A stretch of DNA of 64,000 bases from Tuctoria greenei (taxonomy: Eukaryota; Streptophyta; Magnoliopsida; Poales; Poaceae): positions 34,199,146-34,263,145 of the forward strand of contig JAYESD010000001.1 in assembly GCA_036927565.1 (NCBI GenBank), read 5' to 3'. The position numbers were made by a program, and so were the translations under genes. The notes below the pieces were generated by a model. The model saw only the letters and a program-made list of their open reading frames with translations. It did no database searches and was not told the origin of the DNA. Shown piece by piece: positions 45,862 through 56,478 of the stretch (its first letter is position 1; each line of letters begins with the position of its first letter).

Positions 45862-46203
45862 TTAAATTATATTTATCAATCAAACATTAACAAAGTGTTC
45901 ATCCTGATTACAATATTACTAATTACACACATCATAACTGCCATCATCTAATCCTGTATACCGTAATGAAAATTCTCTTGATCAATGACTTCATTAACAG
46001 TGAGCATTCGTAGCCTCTAATACTTCGACTGAGACATCCTGAAATTTAATAAAATAACTGAAATCATATAAAACATTATCAAATTGCAGTCACATTCGCT
46101 TAACCAGTCACATAAGGTAGCAACTATCTGAAGGCTTAGGAACAAATTGGTATACAATTGTAATAAACACAGGAACTGTTAGTGAATGGAGAACCGAGCT
46201 TAC

Positions 46204-46461
46204 TTGTAGCACAGGCAGTTGATGAGCATCTGTAAGGCATCAGCAGAGAAATTGTTTTCATGGTAAAGGATATGGTACTGAGGTAGTGTGCTTGTCCCCT
46301 GAAAAAACAAACAATTTATATTCCACTGATTATTTTATAGCCTGATATCAAAAACTCGTGAGAGAAACACCAATTATCGCGTAGGTATCTTGATTCTAGC
46401 ATGGCTGCAGAGGTAGAAATCAAACTCAGTTGGATGGAAAATGCTAGTGTCAACCACAGTT
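46204..46461 (-). pseudogene. AGO: ARGONAUTE (PIWI-domain) fragment, two exons
   Basis: Two minus-strand exons match the C-terminal PIWI region of plant AGO proteins. The first (46461-46389) reads TVVDTSIFHPTEFDFYLCSH, the second (46298-46204) GTSTLPQYHILYHENNFSADA then LQMLINCLCYK. AGO proteins bind small RNAs and direct silencing. The intron is in the expected place (after the SHAGIQ-type sequence), but its donor has become AT. The following exon, with the family's last catalytic His, and all upstream exons were not found. The intron shows that a DNA copy of the gene was captured by the CACTA. It resembles the AGO1/MEL1 group more than AGO4 (ENNFSADALQ), though this needs an alignment. Confidence 0.8.
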
Positions 46462-47790
46462 CTTGCAGTTTCAAGGGTTTGCGAATCAGAATTCATTATA
46501 CATTGATAGTTCAAACAAATACATTACTTCTCATTGGACATAAACAAGGAAGATGAATGTATACTGTAATGAAAATTCTCTCTTTGGATCAATAACTTCA
46601 TTAACGATGAACCTTCATTGGACATCCTCAAATTCAATAAAATCACTAGAATGCACGCTCTGAGGGCATGGTCGAGGCGATGGCGTGCTCCAGGGACAAG
46701 GGACGAGGCGACAACATTGCTCCGAGACGAGCTAGCGGAGGCGCTAGAGCGGCAGTTCCTCAACTCTATGATGATAGCATATCGATGTGCTCCGGGAACA
46801 GGGAGAACATTTCCACTTATGTGAATGCGGCGGCGTGCTCATACCAATTACCGAGGTCGGGGTCGAGGCAACGGCGTGCTCCGGGGACATGGGACGAGGC
46901 GGTGTGCTCCGGGAACAGGGGACGAGGCGGCATGCTCCGACGTGCTCAACTCTCTAATGACGAAGGTCGGGGTCGACGGCGGCAGCGCGACAATGACGAA
47001 GAGCTAGTTGAGGAAGAGGGACGGTGGTGACGTGCTCAGGAGCTGCGGTTTTCTAGGTCGAGAGAGTGTGTGAGAGCTAAAAATTTTTGCCAAGTATTGG
47101 GAGAGAGCGCGCGAGAGATAAAAATTTTTGCCAGAGAGCGCGCGCTCGGCTTTCCGTGGTGGGACAAAAGATCTTCGACATGAATCGAAGATGAGCCCAT
47201 GTGATGCGCATCTCACATTATTTTTTGGCCGAACAGACACGCATCATGCGAAAGATGTTGTTCGCGGGGTGCGATGCCATCTTTCGCATACTGGCATGTC
47301 CAACTGACTACTGTGCGAAATGCCTTATATGATCATTGCAATGCGCACAACTTTCCGAGTTGGGACAAAAATCTTCGGCATGAATTGGTGACGTGCGCAA
47401 CATAAGGCGCGTCTCACATTTTGTATTGGCCATACGGGCAAGCCGCATGCAACAACGGTACAAGTAAGGCGTGTCTCGCATTATTTTTTTGCTGAATCGG
47501 AGACGCGCTTTTTCAAAGTGCGTCTCTCATGCACTCGTCTCCCAATTTCCACTCGCACGACATCGTGAGCATCTGTGGCCACTTGCACATTATCGTGAGC
47601 GTTCATTGCAGGAATAAACAAACGCAATGATATTGCAATTAAGGGATATAATTGGAATTTAGGGATAAACAAACGCTATGATATTGCAATTCAGAGATAA
47701 TTTGCAACTCGATGAATTTCATGGTTCATACACATTGTGTTCCTTCTAAATTAATTTCGAATCTAAACTTATTCCTCAAGCTCTCTTCGA

Positions 47791-48612
47791 TCAATCTAAA
47801 CTGTACCGTCCAGCTTGATCTCGAACACATCTCTTATATTCCACTGGATCCTGAAAATATTGACATTCTTTAAATTAACAAAAATCGAATGAGGAATGAA
47901 TAACCTACGTTGGTCATTAACACAAAGTGTCTAACATTGATAAGTAGATTATAGCAATCATTTTCAATATCGGGCGCATTTGGCTGATGAAGCAAACACT
48001 GAACTTTAAGTAGTATAGTTTTGATTGTAAAACCAGTTCACCACCCCTACGAAATATCAATTTAAGCAATATAAGAAACCAGTTCAAATAAGCTTGGCAA
48101 CAATTATTTTCAACATGAGCAAAATAAGTCTATCTTACAGTCTCTTGATCAAAAATCCCAATGCAGAGTGCTCCTAAGTGATGGACATTTGGGTGGAAGA
48201 AACCACGTGGAAAGGCGCGTCTTAGAGGCACCAACGGATAGTCCTCTGAGAAGGAGATTGTCAGGGGGTAGTAACCACCTTCTTAGTCAGTCTACAAAGG
48301 AAATTCATTAATAAGAGGACGATGATTAAATTCATATGATTCTGTTTGTTCTTCATGACTTACCCCTTCTTTACCAGAACGATGCACTACCACTTTAATA
48401 AATCTCCCAATTCAGGCTTCGCAGAGAAACCCTACGCAGAGAAATTGAAAATACAAAAAACAAACAGTTAAGTTCCTCAGTCTATTGCAGAGCTACATAT
48501 ATACAACCATGTGACCGGTGCCATATGTACATACATGGGAATGTTTCTTGCGCCACGCCAAGTGCTCCTCCTTCAGTAGGCTACGTGCATTGCCGATATC
48601 TAACCCAGCCAT
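47791..48612 (-). pseudogene. SCE1: SUMO-conjugating enzyme E2 (SCE1/UBC9-like), captured, five exons
   Basis: Five minus-strand exons cover the whole E2: 48535-48612 (MAGLDIGNARSLLKEEHLAW), 48364-48431 (GFSAKPE), 48139-48291 (GGYYPLTISFSEDYPL, FPRGFFHPNVHHLGALCIGI with the catalytic Cys), 47936-48046 (TIKTILLKVQCLLHQPN) and 47791-47850 (DPVEYKRCVRDQAGRYSLD). UBC9 passes SUMO from the E1 to its targets. Exon order, intron positions and total length (about 156 against 160 codons) match the family. Stops replace Trp in exon 2, Trp in the TDWEGG motif of exon 3, and Arg in GWRPA of exon 4, and the exon 2-3 junction is off frame by one base. The product cannot be a working enzyme, but the introns show genomic capture by the CACTA. 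Confidence 0.88.
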
Positions 48613-49029
48613 GAATAGTGACGATGATGACGACGGCGATGGCGAACAGGGGTGGCAGTCGCACTGGAGTTGGTCGATTAGTAAATGAGTGTTGGTCTTA
48701 GTAAAGGAGCACCAGAGGCAAAGAGACGAACGAGATAAACGTGAGACACACGGGAGACTAAAGCGAGATGCGCTGGAGACTAAAGCGAGACACGCTATAC
48801 GAAAGGTCGTCTTCCATTGCTGAAAGAGAAACGCGCGGCACGAGGACTGCAGAGAAATTAATTTCGACGGGGATGGTGCAGAGATGCGTGCGACCGGCAT
48901 GCGCGGCCTTTCATTTCTCCGAGGCAGTATCGATACGTCCCATCGTTCCATCAATGCGCGGGAAACCAACCGCTCCATCGTTGACTCCGCGCAAATCTTA
49001 ATTAAGATGCGCCATCACCTGTTAGTTCT

Positions 49030-49640
49030 CCACTAGTGCATCGCTTATTTTGAGTCCGTTTCTTCTTCTTCGTCTTCTTCGCGCCGACGACCCACCACCA
49101 CCATGGCTGACCTTCTGTCGCCAAGCCCGCTGAGGGAGCCACCGTGCATGAAATTGTGTTGCAGCTCCCCCAAGAGGTTCAACGCCGACCAATGCCTCCT
49201 TATGGTGCAAGAGGCGTACAACAATACGTCTCACGCCATGAGTTCCTTGGGTATGGGCACCCATCCATAGTTTACTTGGAGGGTACCATCGGCCACTACC
49301 TTTTCGCCCTAAGGGTGTGGCCGATGGTCTCGACATTATGTTCGAGACAATGGCCCAGGTGCTCGGTGCCGAGGGCCATAGAAACCTGGTGGAGGCGACA
49401 GAGAGCAATCCCAGTCTTGGGGTTGCACCGCCGGTGCAGCCAGCATAGCCTGCGCAGCCGGTTCAGCCGGCCTAGGCTCCTATTACACCAGTGCCGGAGT
49501 CGCCGCAGGAGGAGGAGTAGTAGTAGTAGTAAGATTTATTTTTTCTTTGTTTTTTTAGTTGCTTGTACTTTTTCTTGTGTTTTGTAATATATTGTGTTAA
49601 TGAATGAAATATATATTTGTTCATCTATGTGATTGAATAT
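49030..49640 (+). CDS. unknown small ORF inside CACTA, copy 1
   Basis: ATG at 49103 begins MADLLSPSPLREPPCMKLCC and stops after about 56 codons (49271). Further on the strand, in another frame, the block MAQVLGAEGHRNLVEATES and an end GVAPPVQPA match copy 2, so an original longer gene has been broken. A common leader (CGTCTTCTTCGC) and a common 3' region (TTTTGTAATATATT) show that it is a tandem duplicate of the unit at 50040. I do not recognise the protein family. It may be the element's own gene rather than captured. Confidence 0.4.
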
Positions 49641-50086
49641 TATCTTGTGTGTTCAACAACTGTGAATAAATATATTACAAAATGTTGATCACTGTGTGAA
49701 TGAATGAATGAATGTGTGGTGTGTTCATTGTGTTCCTCAAGAATCATAAGGAAGGATTTGATTATTTTCTAGACAAGTGAATAATTTTATTATCAAATGA
49801 ATGTGCTCTAAGTTTAGTGATTTTTGATATCAACAGTGAACCGAAGCAAAATGGAGGAAATCACGAAGCTAAAGGAGACGCTCGTAATAGGAGATGCGCT
49901 TTACGTAAGAGCGCGTCTCCCTTTTAGCAGAGGAGAGAGAGACGTCGAGCATAGGCGACGAGCTTCGGTGTTAAGCACGTCTCCATTTTGCGTGTCCGCA
50001 CAAACCTTATATAAGGCGTCATTAGTCTCTCCTATTCTCTTCGTTCGTCTTCTTCGCACAGACAACCCACCATAACCAACGTTTCA

Positions 50087-50284
50087 TTGCCAAGCCCGCC
50101 GAGGGAGCCACCCTGCAAGAAACAGTGTTGCCGCTCCCCCGAGAGGCTCAACAACGAGTTTCTCAAGATGTTGTTCGACAGGCTGTTCGACCGATTCCAG
50201 AGGCTGCTCGAGATGATGGCCAAGGTGCTCAGCGCCGAGGGCCGCAATATCCTGGTGGTGGTGATGGCAAGGAACCTCGATCGC
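50087..50284 (+). pseudogene. unknown small ORF inside CACTA, copy 2, 5' part (split by Copia)
   Basis: The frame reads PSPPREPPCKKQCCRSPERL then FDRFQRLLEMMAKVLSAEGR and runs open up to the Copia target site (ATCGC, 50280-50284). It resumes in frame at 63271 and ends at TAG 63313-63315 (EVAPLDTDQPKEEE). The position of the copy 1 ATG is ATA here, so the start is lost. The spacer 49640-50040 holds a 3' region and GAGACGCGC repeats. Confidence 0.5.
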
Positions 50285-51791
50285 TGAATGTGGCCTAGAG
50301 GCGGGGTGAATAGGCCTTTTTGCAAATTGTCAGATCCTGCAACACTTAACAACCAGTTCAATACCAGAAATATTGGACTAGTCCGGTAAAGTGCGGATTA
50401 GTCCGGTGTTCACAGACTAAGTTGGTTAAACTTGATCGATTAGATTGATTCTTTTATGTATGCAGCAGAAATATAGAATCAAATAAAGGTTTCAATGTTA
50501 TATGCTAGATTATATCACAATTAAATCTTATGTTTAACAGTTCAACATGAGATAAGCAATGATTATTAAACCCTAGATTATATTGATGAATAAGAACGAT
50601 CAACACCAAAAACAGGACACAAGGATTTATCCCGTGGTTCAACTCCCACAAAGGCAACCTACGTCCACGTTGAGGAGTCCACAAAAGGACCGGGTCTTCT
50701 CAAACCCTACCCTCGTCGGATCGCCACGAAGGCCAATCCTCTTCCACTAATCACCAAGGGGTGAATAACCGAATTCAAAGGGGCCTTCTCACATGTTGAG
50801 AGCTCCCTTGGATTACAACACGAAATACTACCAAAACACACTCAAAAGATTACAATTAAATCGCAGGAGTGTGTTAGGAATCAAACCAAGAGCTCAATGT
50901 GGTGTTGAACGTGTCTCTCCAATGATCTAGAGTGAATCCTCAAAAGATTGATCGTTGTTGCACTTAATTTTGTGGAGAGATGTGGTTTTTGAGGCTCTTG
51001 GGAGGTGTGACGGCGCTAGGGTTCGAGAGTTGGAAAAATAGGGCCGTACAACTCTATTTATATGGGTTTCTAAAGGTGACGGTTAGGGTTCAGAAAGATC
51101 GGACTAGTCCGTGGTGGTCACCGGACTAGTCCGGTGTGCTGTGTGTAGCAAATCCTAAATGTCCTGAAATATCGGACTAGTCTAGCTAGGATCGGACTTG
51201 TTCGATTTCGCTACTGGAAAACTTCAGACTAGTCCGATAGTCATCGGACTTGTCCGGACATGTGAAACCCTAAGTATATAGGATGACAAGTCCGCACTTG
51301 GAGGACTTGTCCGATTCAGATCAGAGAGTATTTCAGACTAGTCCGTGCAAACATTGGACTTGTCCGATTTGGATCAGAAAGAATATCGGACTAGTCCGGA
51401 TGTGATCGGACTTGTCCGATTTTGTGTGACTTGTGAAGTGTTTTGAGGACTAGTCCGCACTGGGGAGGACTAGTCCAATTCTGGTCAGAAAAGATATTGG
51501 ACTAGTCCGGTGACAGTCGGACTTGTCCGGTCCTGTGTAACTTTATGCAATGTGTGTGTTTAATTGTGGTTGAGCTCTTGGAATGTGTTTCCTTAACACA
51601 CTCCATACACAATAATCTACTACTCTTCTTCCTTGAGCTCATTTCCACTTTGCTCCTCATTCTTCCTTCTTTTTGGTACTTTGCTTATTTTTCTATCATA
51701 AGCCTGCACTCATCTCAACAAAGAGGTTAGGATCTCAATTGCTTGTCATAAATCATCCAAAACCCACAAGAGAGTCCTAGATGCACTTTCA
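50285..51791 (-). repeat. 3' LTR of Copia 50285-63265
   Basis: It runs TGAATGTGGCCTAGAGG to GATGCACTTTCA. A minus-strand TATA box (TATAAATA) is at 51055-51062. Between 50378 and 51520 there are about 18 copies of CGGACTAGTCCG, CGGACTTGTCCG and near variants. The open frame 51545-51730 recurs in the other LTR and is not a gene. Confidence 0.9.
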
Positions 51792-51808
51792 ATCTCCCCC
51801 TTTTTGGT
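51792..51808 (-). other. polypurine tract
   Basis: The minus strand reads AAAAAGGGGGAGATT against the LTR edge. 51809-52248 is non-coding. Confidence 0.8.
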
Positions 51809-52248
51809 GATTGATGAAAACCAATTGAGATTTCACAAAATGTAATAAACATTGAGATTTTTATAAAGTATGCACATATGAGTCCAAAATACATCAAGCA
51901 GTGAAAAGTATTATCCATATGTGCATTCTTTATGGTGGGATGCATAACTAAGTACACTGAAACATTGATAATGACATAATTGACATTAATTACAAAATAG
52001 CAAGCATATATGACAATCTAGAGCAAAATCACAGTTTTCATAAATACTACTCAAAGGATTAACTCATTGCATCACAGAGCCATAATTAACACAGATCATT
52101 GTTAAAACATTACAAGCCATAAAAGAGTTAAAAAGAAAAGCATAGAACTCTCTCCTCGCAAACTACAGCTAAGACTAAGACTCCCCCTCAATCTCTCCCC
52201 CTTTGGCATCAAGACACCAAAAAGAAGGAGAGGAGGGTCCTAGGGTCT

Positions 52249-53837
52249 TCACTCTTCGCTGTCGGTCCTCTCATCGTCGTCTTCGTCATCTTCATCTTCA
52301 GCTTGATGAGGAGGAGAAGGAGGAGGTGCGGAGGTACTCGAGTCCCCAATGCCAAAGTAGGCAAGTTCGGAGGGGGTCAAGGGCCCGAGCTCGGTGAAAT
52401 CAGAGTCTGAGTCTTCCGAGATTGTTGGAGACCCAATTGGCTCAATCTCCAGCTTCTGGCAAATTTGCTTGACATTTGCCTTGATATACTTCATGTCCTC
52501 TTTTCTTTTCTTGTTGAGCTTATATGGGCCTTCACTTCGGCCTTTTTGCAGGAGGCAAAGATTGCAGCCAGGTACTTGAGAATTCCACTGGCTGAACCTT
52601 TTTGAGGGGCTGCTCTAGAAGCAGGGGCAGCCCTATCATCTTCTCTTGATCTTGTCGGTGCCTCAGGACTGGAGGCCGGCGAGGGAGCAGCCTGGACATT
52701 TACTTGTTGAGGCTTCTGAGACCTCAGAGGTGTGTGCTCCACATCTTTGACAAACTCGATCCCTGTGACTTTCTCAATCATGAACATGAGATAAGGGGCA
52801 TAGCCACATGATCTGTTAGGAGTGCAGGATATGTTCACCATGTCATTCCAAATGTATTCTGCCACATCAAATGGACGGTTTTTGCTTATGACCCTCATCA
52901 GAGTTCGGAGGTATCCTTGCACACTCCCTGCATCCCCATCCTTAGGGGCTATTGTCTTCCTCAGGACTCTGTTTAGCACCACAAAGAATGGCTTCATGTT
53001 CTTCGTGGAAGGAGGGATGAACTTTGAGTTGGGCTCATATAGAAACTTCATCTTTTCCTTCTCAATGACACCAACATTGTGAATAATCACATTATCATTG
53101 CTTGAGGAGTCAAGATGCAACATCCTTGCAAATTCTTCATATGTGATAGTGTACTTGGATCCATGAGTCATCCAAGTCACTATCTCTTCTTCATCGCTTG
53201 CAAAGTAACAAGTGGCATAGAACTGAGCCACCACTTCATCATTCCAATTGTACTTGAAAGCAAAGAGGTCCTTCAAGCCATGTCTTTCAGCTGCTGCAAT
53301 CACTTCATCAAATGCAGAGCATCTCTTCTTCTCAAGATGTGCCCAGTCAATCCACTGACTGCGCACCACTGGTGTCTTCATCTGCAGGTAAACAATCCTG
53401 TAATAGTCAGCATGAAAATTGCTCCAGAATCTTCCATTTGCAGCTTGCTTTGGATGACTGTAGCAATCCACACTGCGGAACTTGCCCGCTGAGTCACTAC
53501 CCTTTCCATTAAACTTCTCTTCAGTGGGGTCCCGGACCCCTTCCCTCGGAGCATGTAGCTTCAACGGGCCAACTAGACTCGTCGCTATCCCTTTGCCCTT
53601 GCCTTTGGCTAGGCGGGCACTTGCCGAGCTAGGGCCACTACCGGTGGTAGCCCTAGAAGCTGGCACCTTGGAGGCCGGCTTCTTCGCCAGCACTTTCCTC
53701 CGAACCTGTAGAGGAGACGGAGCTGGCTCGGTAGGTCTCTCTTGGCGCTTCTTGCCGAGACTCTTTGAGGTCCGAGGTGCCACCTCGTGGTCCATCTCGG
53801 CCTCAAAATCGGAAACTTCATCGTTTGAGCTCGACAT
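52249..53837 (-). CDS. accessory ORF of SIRE-type Copia, nearly intact
   Basis: From ATG 53837 (MSSSNDEVSDFEAEMDHE) the minus strand is open to 52491, and a one-base frameshift near 52525 continues it to 52249 (KLNKKRKEDMKYIKANVKQ, ending in an Asp/Glu-rich tail). An upstream ATG at 53912 would add 25 residues that look like a signal peptide (LSHLCLVPFVLIQA); I prefer the inner start because the other element also starts with a charged region. The N-terminus is basic and Pro/Ser-rich, and the core has FDEVIAAAERHGLKDLFAFK, VAQFYATCYFA and YEEFARMLHL, similar in layout to the plant transposon protein family. Function unknown. It is on the same strand as pol, where some SIRE elements carry an env-like gene. 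Confidence 0.65.
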
Positions 53838-53944
53838 GACCTGAGAATGAGTGGCTTGAATGAGAACGAATGGTACAAGGCATAGGTGTGAAAGTATAGC
53901 AACGACTTGCATTGAGGAACTGAAAAGTTAGGTTTTGAGTTCAG

Positions 53945-54590
53945 AAGAGTCGGACTTGTCCGGTGTCCAGGCACGGACTAGTCTGGGATATCGGACTTGT
54001 CCGTGCATGGACCAGACTAGTCCGGTATTCAAACTCAAAAACCTAGGAAACTAGACAAATAGTGATTCCTAATGCACAACAGGCATAACATAAACGTAAT
54101 ACATCAAGGAGGCATGTATATAGTGAAATATGCTAGGCTATTTGATCAACAATGAAGAAATTTGGGATTTCTAGGGTTAGGGTGAAAGATTACCGAAGAA
54201 ATCAACTGGAGCTTGAAGAAGAGGACGTTGAAGACCGGACTAGTCCGAGAACTTCAATCCCGATGCAATGTTGATCAAATCCTACCCAAACTTGCGAAGT
54301 TTCGATGGAGAAATCAAGAAATCGCCTTGGGGGCTCGAGTGAGAGAGAGAGAACATGTGAGGCAAGAGTGGAGGATGAAGGGATTAGGGTTTGGTGGCGG
54401 CTAGGGTTATGGACACGAAAAATCGGACAAGTCCGGAGATGACCGGACTAGTCCGAACTTTTCCAGGGGCTATATCGGACTAGTTCGTTGTCTACCGGAC
54501 TAGTCCGGCCTAACCGGCACTCTACAGACTAGTCTGCATGGGCGGACTAGTCCGGACAACCACGGACTAGTCCGTGGTCACCAGACAAAA
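53945..54590. repeat. CGGACTAGTCCG palindrome cluster outside the LTRs
   Basis: Two groups, at 53950-54030 and 54230-54575, hold about twelve copies of CGGACTAGTCCG, CGGACTTGTCCG and variants. They lie 5' of the accessory ORF on the coding strand. The second group abuts sequence with an ORF start-like leader. 54591-54848 has no gene. Confidence 0.85.
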
Positions 54591-54848
54591 ATTTTTAGCC
54601 CATTCATATATATTTGAAGGTACATGTTTAGAGAAAAGAGAGGCAAAGCACATCAAATAATCTTGATGAATATGATCAGTAAGCATACAACAATCAAGCA
54701 ATGATCATAGTTCACCAAGATCTAGTAATTGACATAGTTTTTCGGAGAAGAATGAGAGATATGATTTTCACAATCCAATCAACATATTTGAAGAATTCAT
54801 ACAGGCGTGTAATATTTCAAGTCACACTTCGAGCATCAAGGATATTTA

Positions 54849-56358
54849 GGACGTATTTGGCATGACTCTACTCTATAGTAGAGCAACTCTGCTCTCAAAT
54901 GCTGAAGTGGAGCAACTCTCATGTTAATCTGAAGCTAAGCGGGGAGGTGTTTGGCTGCAAAATTGTTGCCCGCTCTAAAAATAAGGAGTTTTAGAAAGTA
55001 ATGCCTACTTTACTCTTATTATCCATAGGCTGTTATGTCACAATGTTGGGGCCGACCACAAGGCGCCTAATATGGCTGCAACCATACTATGTATTTTTAA
55101 TGTAATAATTTCAGTTACTCATGCTAATTATTTGTTTGAAAAATGGCCGCACATGACAGCACTTCAAATTGATTTCAAAAACTTGTACAGTAGCACATAA
55201 AGAATGGCTGCACATTGAAATTGTTTTCGAAGATGGCCGCACACTGATTTCAACCAGTTGTACTAACTATATTTTCAAAGAAGAACTATAGCATATAAAT
55301 ATTTTACATGATCATTGTCTCTTATCTGAATTATAAACCACTAGACACGTCAGGATGGCAAAACAAAACAAAAGTCAGGAACAAGAGAGAAGCGACTTGG
55401 TTAATTCCTAGTATGAATGATTCCCGTGAGGTGTGTTGCTGCTGCCAGCTTCCAAAGCCTCATTGTATTGCAAATTCTGAAGATAAACAAGCAGGCAAAT
55501 CGATAATCAAGCAAGATCATAGATGATTAATCAAGCAAAACAATAATGATTAACACAAACAAGCCACAATACGATGAGGTACAGAGGCAAATCGATAAAC
55601 AAGCAAGACCATCCATCTACTGTTCCGATGATTAATCAACCAATCGATCTACAGAAGAGGGGCATACAATGGGGAAACAGATGGTGCGGTGGATCCAAGA
55701 AGAAAGCAGGGAGGCAACGGATCTTGGAAGAACACAGGACAGCAGCGGCACCCTAGGCTTCGACCTCTGGCAGCAAGACAGTGCCCGGCGGAGGCCAAAC
55801 GCCGTCTCGCGTCCGTGGCGTTGGGGAGCCGCGCTGACGGGCCCGTGGGTGGGGGCGGGGGTGCAAACCGGCGACCGAGCTGTTCTTCCCGTCGGCGGCG
55901 CCGCCTAGGGTTGCGGCGGCGGAGCAGCTGCACCTATCCTCCGGCGGTGCGCGCTTCAGCGGCCGTCGACGGAGATCCCGCCGGGGCTGCGCCTCTCGAC
56001 GGAAATCAGCGCCTGAGGTCGCGCCTCTCGACGGAAGAAATCGGCGACGGCCGCGCCTCTCGACCTGCCTCCGTCCTGGGACTCGGTCTCCCCCGTTCGT
56101 ATGACCGATACATAGAAAAGAAAAAAATGATTCGCCTTGTGTAACGAGTGGCATTGTGGGCAATTACAACACAACTCTACGTCTACTTTCATATAGAAAT
56201 GTTCTAGAGTAGGAAAAAAGGTACTCCAAAAAAATGAACTAGGACTCTGAAAACTCTGTAGACTTGGACCCCCTACGGAGTTTTAAAGTTAGAGTGTTTG
56301 GCAACATTTTTTCTGCTCTTTCTCAGAGTTTAGCTCTGGAGCCATGCCAAACATGCCC
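54849..56358. mobile_element. PIF/Harbinger-like non-autonomous element, 1.5 kb
   Basis: The ends GGACGTATTTGGCATG and (reverse complement of the right end) GGGCATGTTTGGCATG are inverted repeats, flanked by TTA (54846-54848 and 56359-56361), the usual TSD of this group. The interior 55650-56150 is GC-rich with short repeats GCGCCTCTCGACGGAA (about four), and encodes no transposase. It lies between the RNase H and the accessory ORF of the Copia and is therefore younger than it. Confidence 0.7.
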
Positions 56359-56478
56359 TTAGTTTATTTCGGAGTTCACAAAAACGTTTTTCATCAAGTG
56401 GCATGGTGAATATGTCGACCAATTGCTTTTGAGTGTTGACATGTGAAATGGCTATGTCTCCTTTCATGACATGATCTC

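Noticed and set aside
46524..47030. Overlapping ORFs rich in Arg, Gly and Pro
   Set aside because: They follow short GC-rich repeats in the CACTA interior in several frames at once, and I see no domain.
48493..48978. 161-residue minus-strand ORF
   Set aside because: Only its second half coincides with exon 1 of the captured SUMO E2; the rest reads through upstream sequence and the first intron.
50378..51520. Regularly repeated palindromes that resemble a CRISPR-like array
   Set aside because: The spacing is irregular, the repeats are short and variable, and the array lies inside plant LTRs; there are no cas genes.
53838..53912. Signal peptide for the accessory ORF, taken as proof of an envelope protein
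   Set aside because: It depends on choosing the first of two ATGs, no transmembrane segment was seen in the rest, and the homologous ORF starts without it.
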